The notes under the pieces were generated by a model. That model had not been told where the DNA came from and made no database searches. It saw nothing but the letters and a program-made list of their open reading frames with translations. Made by a program: the position numbers and the translations under genes. Shown one piece after another: positions 9,248 to 16,732 of a stretch of DNA of 25,866 bases. The stretch's first letter is position 1. Every line of letters starts with the position of its first letter. Location: positions 1-25,866 of the forward strand of contig JAESUD010000208.1 of NCBI GenBank assembly GCA_016763335.1, written 5' to 3'. This DNA is from Emcibacteraceae bacterium. GTDB taxonomy: Bacteria > Pseudomonadota > Alphaproteobacteria > Sphingomonadales > Emcibacteraceae.

Positions 9248-10234
9248 TCATAAGTAATCTGCTATTTTAGGTGTAGGAATAAAAGAATGCTGGTTTTCCT
9301 TTTTTGTCAAGATTTCACGAGCAATCAGACAATCTTGCTTTATTTGTGTCTTTAAACTCTCCAGTCCTTCAAATTTCATTTCCGGTCTGATAAAATCAAC
9401 GAATTCAACCTTTATCGCCTGCTCATAGATATCGTAGTCAAAATCAAAAATATAAGTTTCGAGCAAGACATCTTTTTTATCAAAGGTGGGTCTTCGCCCT
9501 ACATTTGCAACAGCATCCCAAATACCTTTTGATTTTCCGTTCTCAATAATAATTCTAACGGCATAAACACCATATTTCGGCTCAATATAGCCTTCTAGCA
9601 ATAGATTGGCGGTCGGAAAGTCAATTGTCCTCCCCCTTTGGTCTCCGTGCCTGACATGACCTTCTATGTGCCACCAGTGACCCAACCTGTCAGCAACCTT
9701 TCTGACGTCGCCTAGTTCTAGTGAAGCTCTAATATTACTGGATGAGTAAATATGGTCGTCTTCCATTACTTTTTCTATCACTGTTAAGCCAAACTGTTCT
9801 TGTTCAGATAACCATCCAAGGACATTTACTCCACCACGCCTTCCGGCGCCGAAACAATAATCATAGCCAACAACAATATGAAGCGCACCAATTTTATCAA
9901 TTAATGTATCAAGAACAAAATCTTCTGCTTCCATGGTTGCAAGGGATTTATCAAAGGGTAGAACGATGAAATGATCAACGCCAAAATTCTCCAAAAGGTG
10001 TGTTTTAGTTCTAAATGAATTTAAGCGAAACTCTTTTTGTGCCGGATTAAAAAACATTCTTGGATGGGGTTCCATACTAAGTACGGTTAACGTCGTTTTC
10101 ATTTCTGACGCCAGCTTGCCCGCAACGCCAATAACTTTTTGATGCCCTTTGTGAAAACCGTCAAAATTCCCCAAGACGATAACCGAGCCTTTACATGCAT
10201 CAGCTATAGAATCAACATGTCTAATAATTTTCAT
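9248..10234 (-). CDS. ribF: Bifunctional riboflavin kinase / FAD synthetase
   Basis: Makes FMN from riboflavin and then FAD from FMN. It is 328 residues, close to the usual 310-330. The N-terminal nucleotidyltransferase domain has LGNFDGFHKGHQKVI (21-35), VLSMEPHPRMFF and the ISSSNIRASL-type motif written YSSSNIRASL around residue 165-175. The C-terminal kinase domain has HVRHGDQRGRTIDFPTANLL and YGVYAVRI. The ATG at 10234 has no strong ribosome binding site. It is the first gene of the minus-strand run leading to ileS, lspA and mutL, the ribF-ileS-lspA order also seen in E. coli. It diverges from cheY across 243 AT-rich bases that must hold both promoters. Confidence 0.95.
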   Translation of the reverse strand: MKIIRHVDSIADACKGSVIVLGNFDGFHKGHQKVIGVAGKLASEMKTTLTVLSMEPHPRMFFNPAQKEFRLNSFRTKTHLLENFGVDHFIVLPFDKSLATMEAEDFVLDTLIDKIGALHIVVGYDYCFGAGRRGGVNVLGWLSEQEQFGLTVIEKVMEDDHIYSSSNIRASLELGDVRKVADRLGHWWHIEGHVRHGDQRGRTIDFPTANLLLEGYIEPKYGVYAVRIIIENGKSKGIWDAVANVGRRPTFDKKDVLLETYIFDFDYDIYEQAIKVEFVDFIRPEMKFEGLESLKTQIKQDCLIAREILTKKENQHSFIPTPKIADYL

Positions 10235-10477
10235 TGAATATTGTCTTTTGCATCTCTAAATTTAGGCCTAAGTTATTATTCCATCACCCTAATCCATGTA
10301 ATAAATAAATACAGTCATTTTTCGGGGCATTTATTGATAATTTATATATATTTTTAATATTAATCGCCACATTGACACTTTTTTTAATCTATCAGTCTAA
10401 TTTGATAATATTATTTGGTAAAATTACAACATCTACCAAATGAAAACATTATTAATATAAATAAGGACGGGAACACA

Positions 10478-10864
10478 ATGGCCGTAGATATGTCATTATC
10501 CATCTTAATAATAGATGACTATAAAACAATGCTCAGAATAATTCGTAATCTGCTCAAGCAACTCGGGTTTCACAACGTTGATGAAGCAACCGATGGCGCC
10601 GACGCATTAAATAAATTACGCGGCAAAAGTTATGATTTAATTATTTCTGATTGGAATATGGAACCGATGACCGGGTATGAGCTTTTAAAGGAAGTTCGTG
10701 CCGATGATATTTTAAAAGCGATTCCGTTCATTATGGTAACGGCTGAATCAAAAACAGACAATGTTATTGCCGCCAAAAAAGCCGGTGTAAATAACTATAT
10801 TGTTAAACCTTTTAATGCAGCAACATTGAAATCAAAACTCTCAAGCGTACTTGGAGATTTTTAA
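10478..10864 (+). CDS. cheY: Chemotaxis response regulator CheY
   Basis: A single-domain receiver of 128 residues that, when phosphorylated by CheA, binds the flagellar switch. All key residues are present: acidic pocket Asp13 and Asp14 (LIIDDYKTM), phosphoacceptor Asp58 (IISDWNMEP), Thr88 (MVTAES), the switch aromatic Tyr107 and Lys110 (NNYIVKPF). SDWNMEPMTG after the phosphosite is typical of chemotaxis CheY. The frame is open from 10415, but the ATG at 10478 follows a good site (aagga, ten bases upstream) and gives the family length. The stop overlaps the cheZ start by one base (TAATG). The pairing with cheZ supports CheY over another receiver protein. Confidence 0.92.
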   Translation: MAVDMSLSILIIDDYKTMLRIIRNLLKQLGFHNVDEATDGADALNKLRGKSYDLIISDWNMEPMTGYELLKEVRADDILKAIPFIMVTAESKTDNVIAAKKAGVNNYIVKPFNAATLKSKLSSVLGDF

Positions 10865-11910
10865 TGTCATCAGGATTATTGCCAGACCATATTGGACCGC
10901 TCGTAGACAGGTTACGCTCGGGTGATCATCTGCCAATATCATTGCCTGACGTTGCCGCCGTGACCGAAGTTCTTATGCGATCATTGGAAAGTTACTTTAA
11001 ATCCATTGATTTAACGCTCTATAAAGAATGTCAGGAGCTGGCAGATTATATTGATGAAGCCCGTTCTGAAATAACATCCCTTTCGCCTACTGGCGAGGAT
11101 AGCGCAGGCATACCCCGCGCGGGCAAAGAACTTGATGCAATTGTTGAAGCAACAGAATCTGCAACAGATACTATTATGCAGGCTGCTGAAGATTTGATGA
11201 GCTTTGAAACTGAAAGTCTTGATGATTATAAAGATCACCTCAACACCGAAGTTATGAAAATATTCGAAGCCTGCTCATTTCAGGATATTACAGGTCAGAG
11301 AATTAGCAAAGTTGTAAAAACGCTTAATCATGTTGAGGACCGCGTCGGAAAACTCATCGCTATTCTAGGCATTACTCATAGTAATAATGCAGATGGAGAT
11401 GTTAAGTCTATTCTTGATTCTGATACTGCAGAAATAGATGATGATGGTGATCTTCTTAATGGCCCTGCTCTTTCTGGTGAAGGTATTGATCAATCTGAAA
11501 TAGATTCACTTTTAGATGGCGGTTTTGACCAGCAACCCGTTGAAGAACAACCGGATGACAATGTAAATGACCCTGTTGCTGAAACTGTGGATGAAGTCGT
11601 AGAAGATGACCAAAGTCAATCTGAACCAAACATAGAAACATCTGAAGAAGTTTCTGAAGAGATAGTTGAAGAGGTTGCTGAAGAAGTTTCTGAAGAAGTT
11701 TCTGAAGAAGTTTCTGAAGAAGTTGCTGAATCTTCTGTTGATGAAGTGGAAGCGATAGAGGAAGTCGCAGAAACTGATCACACTGAACAAAAAGTTCATG
11801 AAAAAGTTGACGTTATTCTTGAAAAGAAAGAAGCCGCAAATAGTACTAATAAAGCTCCTAACGGAAACGAAAAGACTTCTCAAGATGATATCGACAGTTT
11901 GTTTGGCTAA
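10864..11910 (+). CDS. cheZ: Protein phosphatase CheZ with an extended acidic tail
   Basis: Dephosphorylates CheY-P to end the motor signal. Residues 30-170 form the helical CheZ core; the catalytic patch FQDITGQ (139-145) supplies the Asp141 and Gln145 equivalents of the E. coli Asp143/Gln147 pair. The last ten residues, SQDDIDSLFG, stand where CheZ proteins carry their CheY-binding tail helix. At 348 residues it is far longer than E. coli CheZ (214) because of a linker from about 175 to 335 that is very rich in Glu, Val and Asp. It includes a tandem SEEV repeat (about 260-288) and a second short peptide, DQSEIDSLLDGG (209-220), resembling both the C-terminus and the FliM N-terminal CheY-binding peptide. 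The start overlaps the cheY stop by one base, so expression is coupled. Confidence 0.9.
   Translation: MSSGLLPDHIGPLVDRLRSGDHLPISLPDVAAVTEVLMRSLESYFKSIDLTLYKECQELADYIDEARSEITSLSPTGEDSAGIPRAGKELDAIVEATESATDTIMQAAEDLMSFETESLDDYKDHLNTEVMKIFEACSFQDITGQRISKVVKTLNHVEDRVGKLIAILGITHSNNADGDVKSILDSDTAEIDDDGDLLNGPALSGEGIDQSEIDSLLDGGFDQQPVEEQPDDNVNDPVAETVDEVVEDDQSQSEPNIETSEEVSEEIVEEVAEEVSEEVSEEVSEEVAESSVDEVEAIEEVAETDHTEQKVHEKVDVILEKKEAANSTNKAPNGNEKTSQDDIDSLFG
11641..11724 (+). repeat. Seven tandem 12-base units within cheZ
   Basis: Consecutive 12-base units based on tctgaagaagtt, each encoding Ser-Glu-Glu-Val. Units 1, 5, 6 and 7 are identical; unit 4 begins with g instead of t with one more change, and units 2 and 3 carry a few substitutions. 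The repeat is in frame, so copy-number change would lengthen or shorten the acidic linker without breaking the gene. Confidence 0.93.
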
Positions 11911-11952
11911 TCATATTTAATCGGCGAACCTGATATTGACTTCTCATATTTG

Positions 11953-12981
11953 TCAGAGCTTATTTGTGATATCACTACTGAGCACAGGTTCCCCGAAGAG
12001 GTATCCTTGTCCGCGGTCAAACCCGCAATCTAGAATTTCAACTAGTTTGGCATCGCTTTCAATTTTCTCTATGATGACTTCAATTTCATAGCGCTTATAT
12101 GCTTCTTTAATGTCGTTTCTATCTATATCAATATTTCCATCAAGTAGTAGCTCCGGGCTTAATTTTACATATTTAAAATACCTAGCTGCAAGGTCAGATA
12201 AGTCATGATTAATGACCTGTACATTATCCATTGAAAAACGAAACCCTCGTTTACCTAAGCTTGAAAGTGATTGCCAAATACTGTTGGGTTGGCGCAATAC
12301 ATCCTGCTGGGTAAATTCAAAAACTAACCGATCTGCTAGCTCTTGATTATCAAGCATAAAATCAATAAATTGCGGGAAAAACTCTTTATCATTTAAAGAT
12401 ACCGAGGATATATTGCAGAAAAACCGCATATTCGGTTTGCGGGTTCCAAGACGACGAATAACTTGAATACACCTAAATAGCAAAAGATTATCTAGAGTAC
12501 TAACAAGTCCGGAATCTTCTGCTAGTTTAATATACTGAGACGGAAATATCACTTCTCCTTTATCGTCTCTAACCCTCGAATATGCTTCATAATGCAGCAC
12601 CTTACGCGCCGGTAAAGTTACGATCGGCTGAAGATATAAATCAATCCTGTTATCTTCCAAAGCATAATGCATAATATTCAGAATTTCATCGGCTTCCCTA
12701 TCAATACCGTGAGAAACTTCTAACGATGAACCGTTCTCTATAGCACTTAGACTTTGAGAAAATGACTTGCCCGATTTTTCCACAACCTGACCAAGCAATG
12801 TTTGCAGTAGCCGCATTTCATTTACAATTTCATTATTGTGACCTTGTTCGCTTGATTTTACCTTATCTCGTAGTTCAATTGTTTCAGTTTTATACTGTTC
12901 CAACTGATCAATATATACTTGATAATCCTGATGCAGTGACATAAGGCGATCTGTTACATCTTCTTTGTTTGACCTTATCAC
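11953..12981 (-). CDS. Degenerate EAL-domain protein, TipF-like flagellar regulator (main frame)
   Basis: A 342-residue open frame from GTG 12981. A coiled coil (residues 1-80) precedes an EAL domain (about 100-335), the fold that binds or degrades cyclic di-GMP. Active-site positions are mixed: the EAL motif reads EAY (132-134), Asn190 (FFCNIS), Glu222 (FEFTQ), Lys273 (YVKL), Glu305 and Gln325 (GQGYLF) are kept, but the DDFG loop is MDNV (251-254), losing the first metal-binding Asp. Catalysis is doubtful; binding is plausible. Caulobacter TipF, a c-di-GMP receptor needed for flagellar assembly, has two membrane helices, a coiled coil and such an EAL domain. The matching membrane helices lie just upstream, partly in another frame (see 12982-13144). 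The GTG has no ribosome binding site, so it is unlikely to be the real start. It converges on cheZ. Confidence 0.75.
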   Translation of the reverse strand: MIRSNKEDVTDRLMSLHQDYQVYIDQLEQYKTETIELRDKVKSSEQGHNNEIVNEMRLLQTLLGQVVEKSGKSFSQSLSAIENGSSLEVSHGIDREADEILNIMHYALEDNRIDLYLQPIVTLPARKVLHYEAYSRVRDDKGEVIFPSQYIKLAEDSGLVSTLDNLLLFRCIQVIRRLGTRKPNMRFFCNISSVSLNDKEFFPQFIDFMLDNQELADRLVFEFTQQDVLRQPNSIWQSLSSLGKRGFRFSMDNVQVINHDLSDLAARYFKYVKLSPELLLDGNIDIDRNDIKEAYKRYEIEVIIEKIESDAKLVEILDCGFDRGQGYLFGEPVLSSDITNKL

Positions 12982-13144
12982 TAATAATGCATGAATTTGT
13001 ACCCCTAGAAGGAATATACCACCTCCTAAAAATTCTAGCTCCTAATATACTAATTTCAGAAAAAATACCGGGTACCATCACAGCAACAAAGACAGCGATA
13101 ATAATATTACCAAAGAGGAGAATGATATGTACGATGGCACTCAT
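12982..13144 (-). pseudogene. Detached 5' part of the TipF-like gene (membrane anchor), one-base frameshift
   Basis: On the minus strand a frame begins at ATG 13144 (weak ribosome binding site, cggaa) and reads MSAIVHIILLFGNIIIAVFV followed by AVMVPGIFSEISILGAR, a clear first membrane helix. It then runs out of frame. In the frame of the EAL gene the next residues are LGGGIFLLGVQIHALL, a second membrane helix leading directly into the coiled coil. Removing one T from the T5 run (A5 on the plus strand, 13028-13032) joins the two into a continuous product of about 396 residues with two helices, coiled coil and EAL domain. Assembly error, real mutation and recoding are all possible. Confidence 0.7.
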
Positions 13145-13281
13145 ATATTTTTCCGAATTATTTAATTTTTGGGTAATCGTTTAATTTATGTTTTAAAATT
13201 ATGCTTTTACGATAGAACAATTCATGAATGCAATCAAGATATGAACAAGTCTAGTTCAATAAAATAATGATATCTATATAA

Positions 13282-13307
13282 ATAAGGGCGCCAATTGACG
13301 CCCTTAT
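13282..13307 (-). terminator. Probable terminator after the distal tonB
   Basis: Nine-base perfect inverted repeat, ataagggcg (13282-13290) and cgcccttat (13299-13307), with an eight-base loop, 21 bases beyond the stop of the minus-strand tonB at 13329. Read on the minus strand the stem is followed by a broken T-rich stretch (ttatatag), so it is a moderate rather than strong intrinsic terminator. Confidence 0.6.
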
Positions 13308-13328
13308 ATTGAAAAGCTAATTAATTTT

Positions 13329-13931
13329 TCAATTTTCAAGTTTGAACTCGATTATGTTATACACATTCATTACTGCAATCGCTTTTCCGTCTTCTATTTG
13401 TGGTTTGAATTTAAACTTTTCTACTGCTTTAACGGCGTTTCTTTCAAAACCACGATGTGATGATTCTACAACCATTACATCTTCAGTATTACCCAATGCT
13501 GTGACCGTATATTTCACACGAACATATCCTTCAATCCCTTTTTCAGACATATTTCTTGGGTACTGAGGATTAGGTTTTACCAAAACAATAAAAATACTAT
13601 TGTTAAAAATAAGTCCACCCTGTCCACTTGGCAGTTTTATATCAGGGCCCATGTTGAAACCAGGCTCCGTTACAGTTGGCCCTACGCCCTTATTGTTTCT
13701 ATTATTAAATTTAGGTATGACAGGAATTTCTACAATCTCTTTAATAACAGGTGCCCTCTCGCGAGTATCAGTAGGGGCAATAGGTCTGATTTTACCTATA
13801 TCAGTATTCGGTCTTATATATTTTTCTTCAAGCACAATATCACCTTGCGAAATCAACATTTGCATTGCATAAAACAATCCAAAAGTTATCAAAGCGGCAA
13901 AATTAAATGATACGAAATATCGTGATAACAT
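13329..13931 (-). CDS. TonB-family energy transducer (second, stand-alone copy)
   Basis: A 200-residue TonB homologue anchored by one N-terminal helix (FAALITFGLFYAMQMLI, about 11-27), with a periplasmic linker (28-115) and a C-terminal TonB fold (about 118-200: NPQYPRNMSEKGIEGYVRVK, VVESSHRGFERNAVKAVEKF). It is a paralogue of the TonB at 15702-16304: the N-terminal helix and C-terminal domain align well while the linkers differ. It lacks the long Pro/Lys spacer of E. coli TonB and the membrane His. Start ATG 13931 follows an excellent site (aaaggag). It is separated from the exb operon by a strong terminator and has its own, so it is probably transcribed alone, perhaps for a different receptor set. 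Confidence 0.9.
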   Translation of the reverse strand: MLSRYFVSFNFAALITFGLFYAMQMLISQGDIVLEEKYIRPNTDIGKIRPIAPTDTRERAPVIKEIVEIPVIPKFNNRNNKGVGPTVTEPGFNMGPDIKLPSGQGGLIFNNSIFIVLVKPNPQYPRNMSEKGIEGYVRVKYTVTALGNTEDVMVVESSHRGFERNAVKAVEKFKFKPQIEDGKAIAVMNVYNIIEFKLEN

Positions 13932-14253
13932 GGTTAGTCTCCTTTATTCATGAGTGTAAAATTAACTTAGAATAACCGGATCTGTTTCGCACTTCCTGTA
14001 ATCACTCAAAATTTGATTATATGAATTACGATTGATCCTTTGGGACGTCCCACTAAGGCGTCTGCTTTTTATTTAAAAGCATTAATGTTATGTTATATCA
14101 TTATTTTGCTCTTGTCAAATGTAATACTTAATTTGTAATATTGTGCAGGCTGCTGAAAACATTAAAATGACAAAAAAAAGACAGGGTAGAAGAACCTACC
14201 CTGTCTTGAATTCGATTATAAAAATGATTTAAGAGAGATATTCCTTAATATCT
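13932..14253. other. Intergenic stretch between the distal tonB and the TPR gene
   Basis: 322 bases with no credible gene. It contains the strong minus-strand terminator (14172-14207), a ten-base palindrome gggacgtccc (14042-14051), an AT-rich inverted repeat around 14064-14080 (gcttttt / aaaagc), and presumably the promoter and aaaggag site of the distal tonB. The palindrome could be an operator but I cannot assign a regulator. Confidence 0.6.
14172..14207 (-). terminator. Strong intrinsic terminator of the DUF3450-exb-tonB-TPR operon
   Basis: Twelve-base perfect stem, aagacagggtag (14178-14189) with ctaccctgtctt (14196-14207), six-base loop, followed on the minus strand by eight T residues (plus-strand A run 14172-14179). 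It stands 47 bases beyond the stop of the TPR gene, closing the operon. Confidence 0.92.
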
Positions 14254-15681
14254 TTAATTCTTTTTTCCCTCAGAATCAACATATCTCAATAAGTCACGAG
14301 ACATCTTCTCTGTTCTATCATCTTTTGCCGTCTTTGCTGCTTCGCGGAAAGAACTTCGTGCTTTATCAAACATCTCTAGGCTTAAATAAGCTTGACCTTG
14401 CATTAGGCTTGATTGATCAGGACGACTAAGACCACCCTTACTAAGGGCCTTATCAATCGAGTCGGCTGCTTCTTCATATTTATCAAGATTAAGATATACA
14501 TTAGCAAGACGCATATAGTTATTACCATCTTCAGACATTTCGGCAGCAGCAGATAGTGGCTCTACTGCATCATCCAAATCTTTACCATTAATAAAACCTG
14601 TTGCATGCAATTCAAGGTTTCTACGAGATACTTCTGATGCACCTTCAGCAAATGATCTGCTAATAGTTTTCGCAGCTTGATATGGACTATCATGGTAAAG
14701 ATAAAGTTGAGACATGGTTTCAAGCTCACGCCCTTTATCTAACATGCCTTGACGATGTGCTAATTCCATAGTTGAGAATTGTTTCTTCTCAAATACCATA
14801 ACAGCATCTTCGCTTAAACCTTCTTCAGAGCCGGCCATTGCATATAGGTTTGAAAGCTCAACCCAATAATTTTTCTTTGGCCATCTCGTCGCTAAAAGTT
14901 CTCCATATTCGAGGACCTTAGCAGTTTCTTCAAGTGAATTATGAAGAGCGCGTAAAACTTGATACCAGTTTTCTTTATCATTCTTACCATCAAGTTTTGC
15001 TTTAGAAATAGCCCAGTTTAAATAATCAATCGCAAGATGATAATTTTTTTCAATTTCTGGTGAGCCATCAGGCGCATCTTGACCAAGCGAATAATGCACA
15101 TTTGCAAAAAATTCAATCTGAGAGATACTTGGAGCAGCTTGATACTTCAACCACTCATACAGATATTTAATACCTTCTTGCTTATTGTCTTGTGAAAATG
15201 CAATTTGCCCTACATTGTAAGTTAATTGATCTCTGAGAGTATAAGAAATACCTTCCATTTCCAGAAGTTTCTTATAATACACTAAAACCTGATTCAAATC
15301 ATCTTGGCCACCTGCAATTGAAGCCATGATCTGATAAAAAGCTGCCTGCTCTGTGGTATTCCATTTCGCAATTCTTTGTCTAAGCAAGTTTTCTTTCGCT
15401 TCCGCAAATCGAGGGGGTTCTTCACTAAGCATCTCTTGCGCTTTTGTCAGAACTTTTGCTGGCCTTTCGGTCATACCCTTCGTGGAAGTAATTCTCGGTC
15501 TTGATGCTCTAGCGGCAATAGCGGCATCTGCACGTGCCTGTGAAGCAACACCAAGTTCCTGAGCTTCAGCACGAAGACCAGAAAGCTCCGCTACATCAGG
15601 GATAGTTGATGCCGTTACCATCACAACAGTTAAAGCAGTTGCCATTAAAAGAGTTTTAGACAGTTTCTTAAATTTTTGCAT
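14254..15681 (-). CDS. Secreted TPR-repeat protein of the TonB2-type cluster
   Basis: A 475-residue periplasmic or envelope protein. A signal peptide covers about residues 1-41 (KKLSKTLLMATALTVVMVTA, possible cleavage after AEA). The rest is alpha-helical with TPR-like pairs, best seen at about 385-470 (NNYMRLANVYLNLDKYEEAA; SLMQGQAYLSLEMFDKARSS) and earlier at 110-230. It lies 20 bases after tonB as the last gene before a strong terminator. A TPR gene at this place is a standing feature of the ttpC-exbB-exbD-tonB clusters of Vibrio, Shewanella and relatives, where it is thought to help the TonB complex. The exact role here is inferred from position. Confidence 0.85.
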   Translation of the reverse strand: MQKFKKLSKTLLMATALTVVMVTASTIPDVAELSGLRAEAQELGVASQARADAAIAARASRPRITSTKGMTERPAKVLTKAQEMLSEEPPRFAEAKENLLRQRIAKWNTTEQAAFYQIMASIAGGQDDLNQVLVYYKKLLEMEGISYTLRDQLTYNVGQIAFSQDNKQEGIKYLYEWLKYQAAPSISQIEFFANVHYSLGQDAPDGSPEIEKNYHLAIDYLNWAISKAKLDGKNDKENWYQVLRALHNSLEETAKVLEYGELLATRWPKKNYWVELSNLYAMAGSEEGLSEDAVMVFEKKQFSTMELAHRQGMLDKGRELETMSQLYLYHDSPYQAAKTISRSFAEGASEVSRRNLELHATGFINGKDLDDAVEPLSAAAEMSEDGNNYMRLANVYLNLDKYEEAADSIDKALSKGGLSRPDQSSLMQGQAYLSLEMFDKARSSFREAAKTAKDDRTEKMSRDLLRYVDSEGKKN

Positions 15682-15701
15682 TTTAAATACCTTTTTTTGC
15701 C

Positions 15702-16304
15702 TTAATCAGCCAACTGAAATTCAATGCGAACTCGTATGCCTGTCACTTCTACTGGTTCACCGTCAACAACACGTGGTTTATGTTTGTATTTCTGTCCTGC
15801 TTTAACGGCACTTCTTTCAAACATTTTATGGCTTGATTCAACGGCCATAACATTACTTGTTGTACCTTCGGCAGTTACAGTAAATGTGACAACCACAAAA
15901 CCTTCAACTCCGTTTTCTGAAGCACGAGCAGGATATTGGGGTGGCACTCTAACAATCGGCAAAAATTCACCGTCTGTCGCAGAAAAACCACCTCCACCAG
16001 AGGTTATCGGGGCAACTTCCATTGCCGTAGCACTGATTTCAATCCCACCACCGACATTATCAACAGAAGTAGACATATCAATTGATACATCAGGAGCTGC
16101 TTCCGCTTCAACGGGAGCCTCAGGTTTGCGTTCAACTTGACGAACTTCCTGAATATCACGAACCTGAGCCATTTCAACGCGAATTCTATCACTAGAATCC
16201 TCTAATTCAATGTCACCACTAGCAATAAGCCACTGCATTCCAAAGAATAGACCAAAAGTAATTAACGCCGCAAAACTGAACGAAATAGCATAACGTGCAA
16301 TCAT
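15702..16304 (-). CDS. TonB energy transducer (TonB2 type)
   Basis: A 200-residue TonB that spans the periplasm and passes the energy of the ExbB/ExbD motor to outer-membrane receptors. Single N-terminal helix at about 8-27 (SFSFAALITFGLFFGMQWLI), a short acidic to Gly-rich linker (35-110), then the C-terminal domain (PPQYPARASENGVEGFVVVT; VESSHKMFERSAVKAGQKYK; RVRIEFQLAD). The linker has few prolines, unlike the long EP/KP spacer of classical TonB, and the helix has no His. Both fit the shorter TonB2 class. It follows exbD by 16 bases and precedes the TPR gene by 20, within one operon. Confidence 0.93.
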   Translation of the reverse strand: MIARYAISFSFAALITFGLFFGMQWLIASGDIELEDSSDRIRVEMAQVRDIQEVRQVERKPEAPVEAEAAPDVSIDMSTSVDNVGGGIEISATAMEVAPITSGGGGFSATDGEFLPIVRVPPQYPARASENGVEGFVVVTFTVTAEGTTSNVMAVESSHKMFERSAVKAGQKYKHKPRVVDGEPVEVTGIRVRIEFQLAD

Positions 16305-16320
16305 AATTAAGTTCCTTAAG

Positions 16321-16722
16321 TTAGTTTAACTTGGTAGCGAGTACGTGATCTGTAAAACCACCCTGATTAAGTGAATCCATAATTTCGGCAATAACACCCG
16401 TTGTGGATTTTACATCAGCTTGAATAACGATAGTACCTTCAGGGTTTTCCGCTTTGAGACGTTCCACGTTGGCACGAACAGCACGCACGTCAATCCGACG
16501 CTTTTCCATCCAGATTTCATCATTGTCTGTAACAGCTATCATAATATTAGCTTTTTCCTGTGGTTCGCCACTAGCGCCCTCAGGACGGTTTACTTCGATA
16601 CCGGCTTCTTTCAAGAAGGAAGCTGTAACGATGAAGAAAATCAACATAATGAACACGATGTCGAGCATCGGTGTCATATCAATTGCTGTTTCTTCTTGGT
16701 TTTTTGCAGAATGTTTACGCAT
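16321..16722 (-). CDS. exbD: Biopolymer transport protein ExbD
   Basis: A 133-residue subunit of the proton-driven ExbB-ExbD motor. A short basic cytoplasmic tail leads into one membrane helix, DMTPMLDIVFIMLIFFIVTA, with the conserved protonatable Asp at residue 21 (equivalent to Asp25 of E. coli ExbD). The periplasmic domain follows, with IVIQADVKSTTGVIAEIMDSL near residues 95-120. It is separated by 10 bases from exbB and 16 from tonB. TolR is the alternative reading, but the neighbouring TonB and TtpC-like genes decide for ExbD. Confidence 0.93.
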   Translation of the reverse strand: MRKHSAKNQEETAIDMTPMLDIVFIMLIFFIVTASFLKEAGIEVNRPEGASGEPQEKANIMIAVTDNDEIWMEKRRIDVRAVRANVERLKAENPEGTIVIQADVKSTTGVIAEIMDSLNQGGFTDHVLATKLN

Positions 16723-16732
16723 TTTATCTCTC

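Noticed and set aside
11512..11883. Minus-strand frame of 123 codons opposite the cheZ repeat
   Set aside because: It is the shadow of the Glu/Val repeat, giving Phe/Arg/Asn periodicity; no start site.
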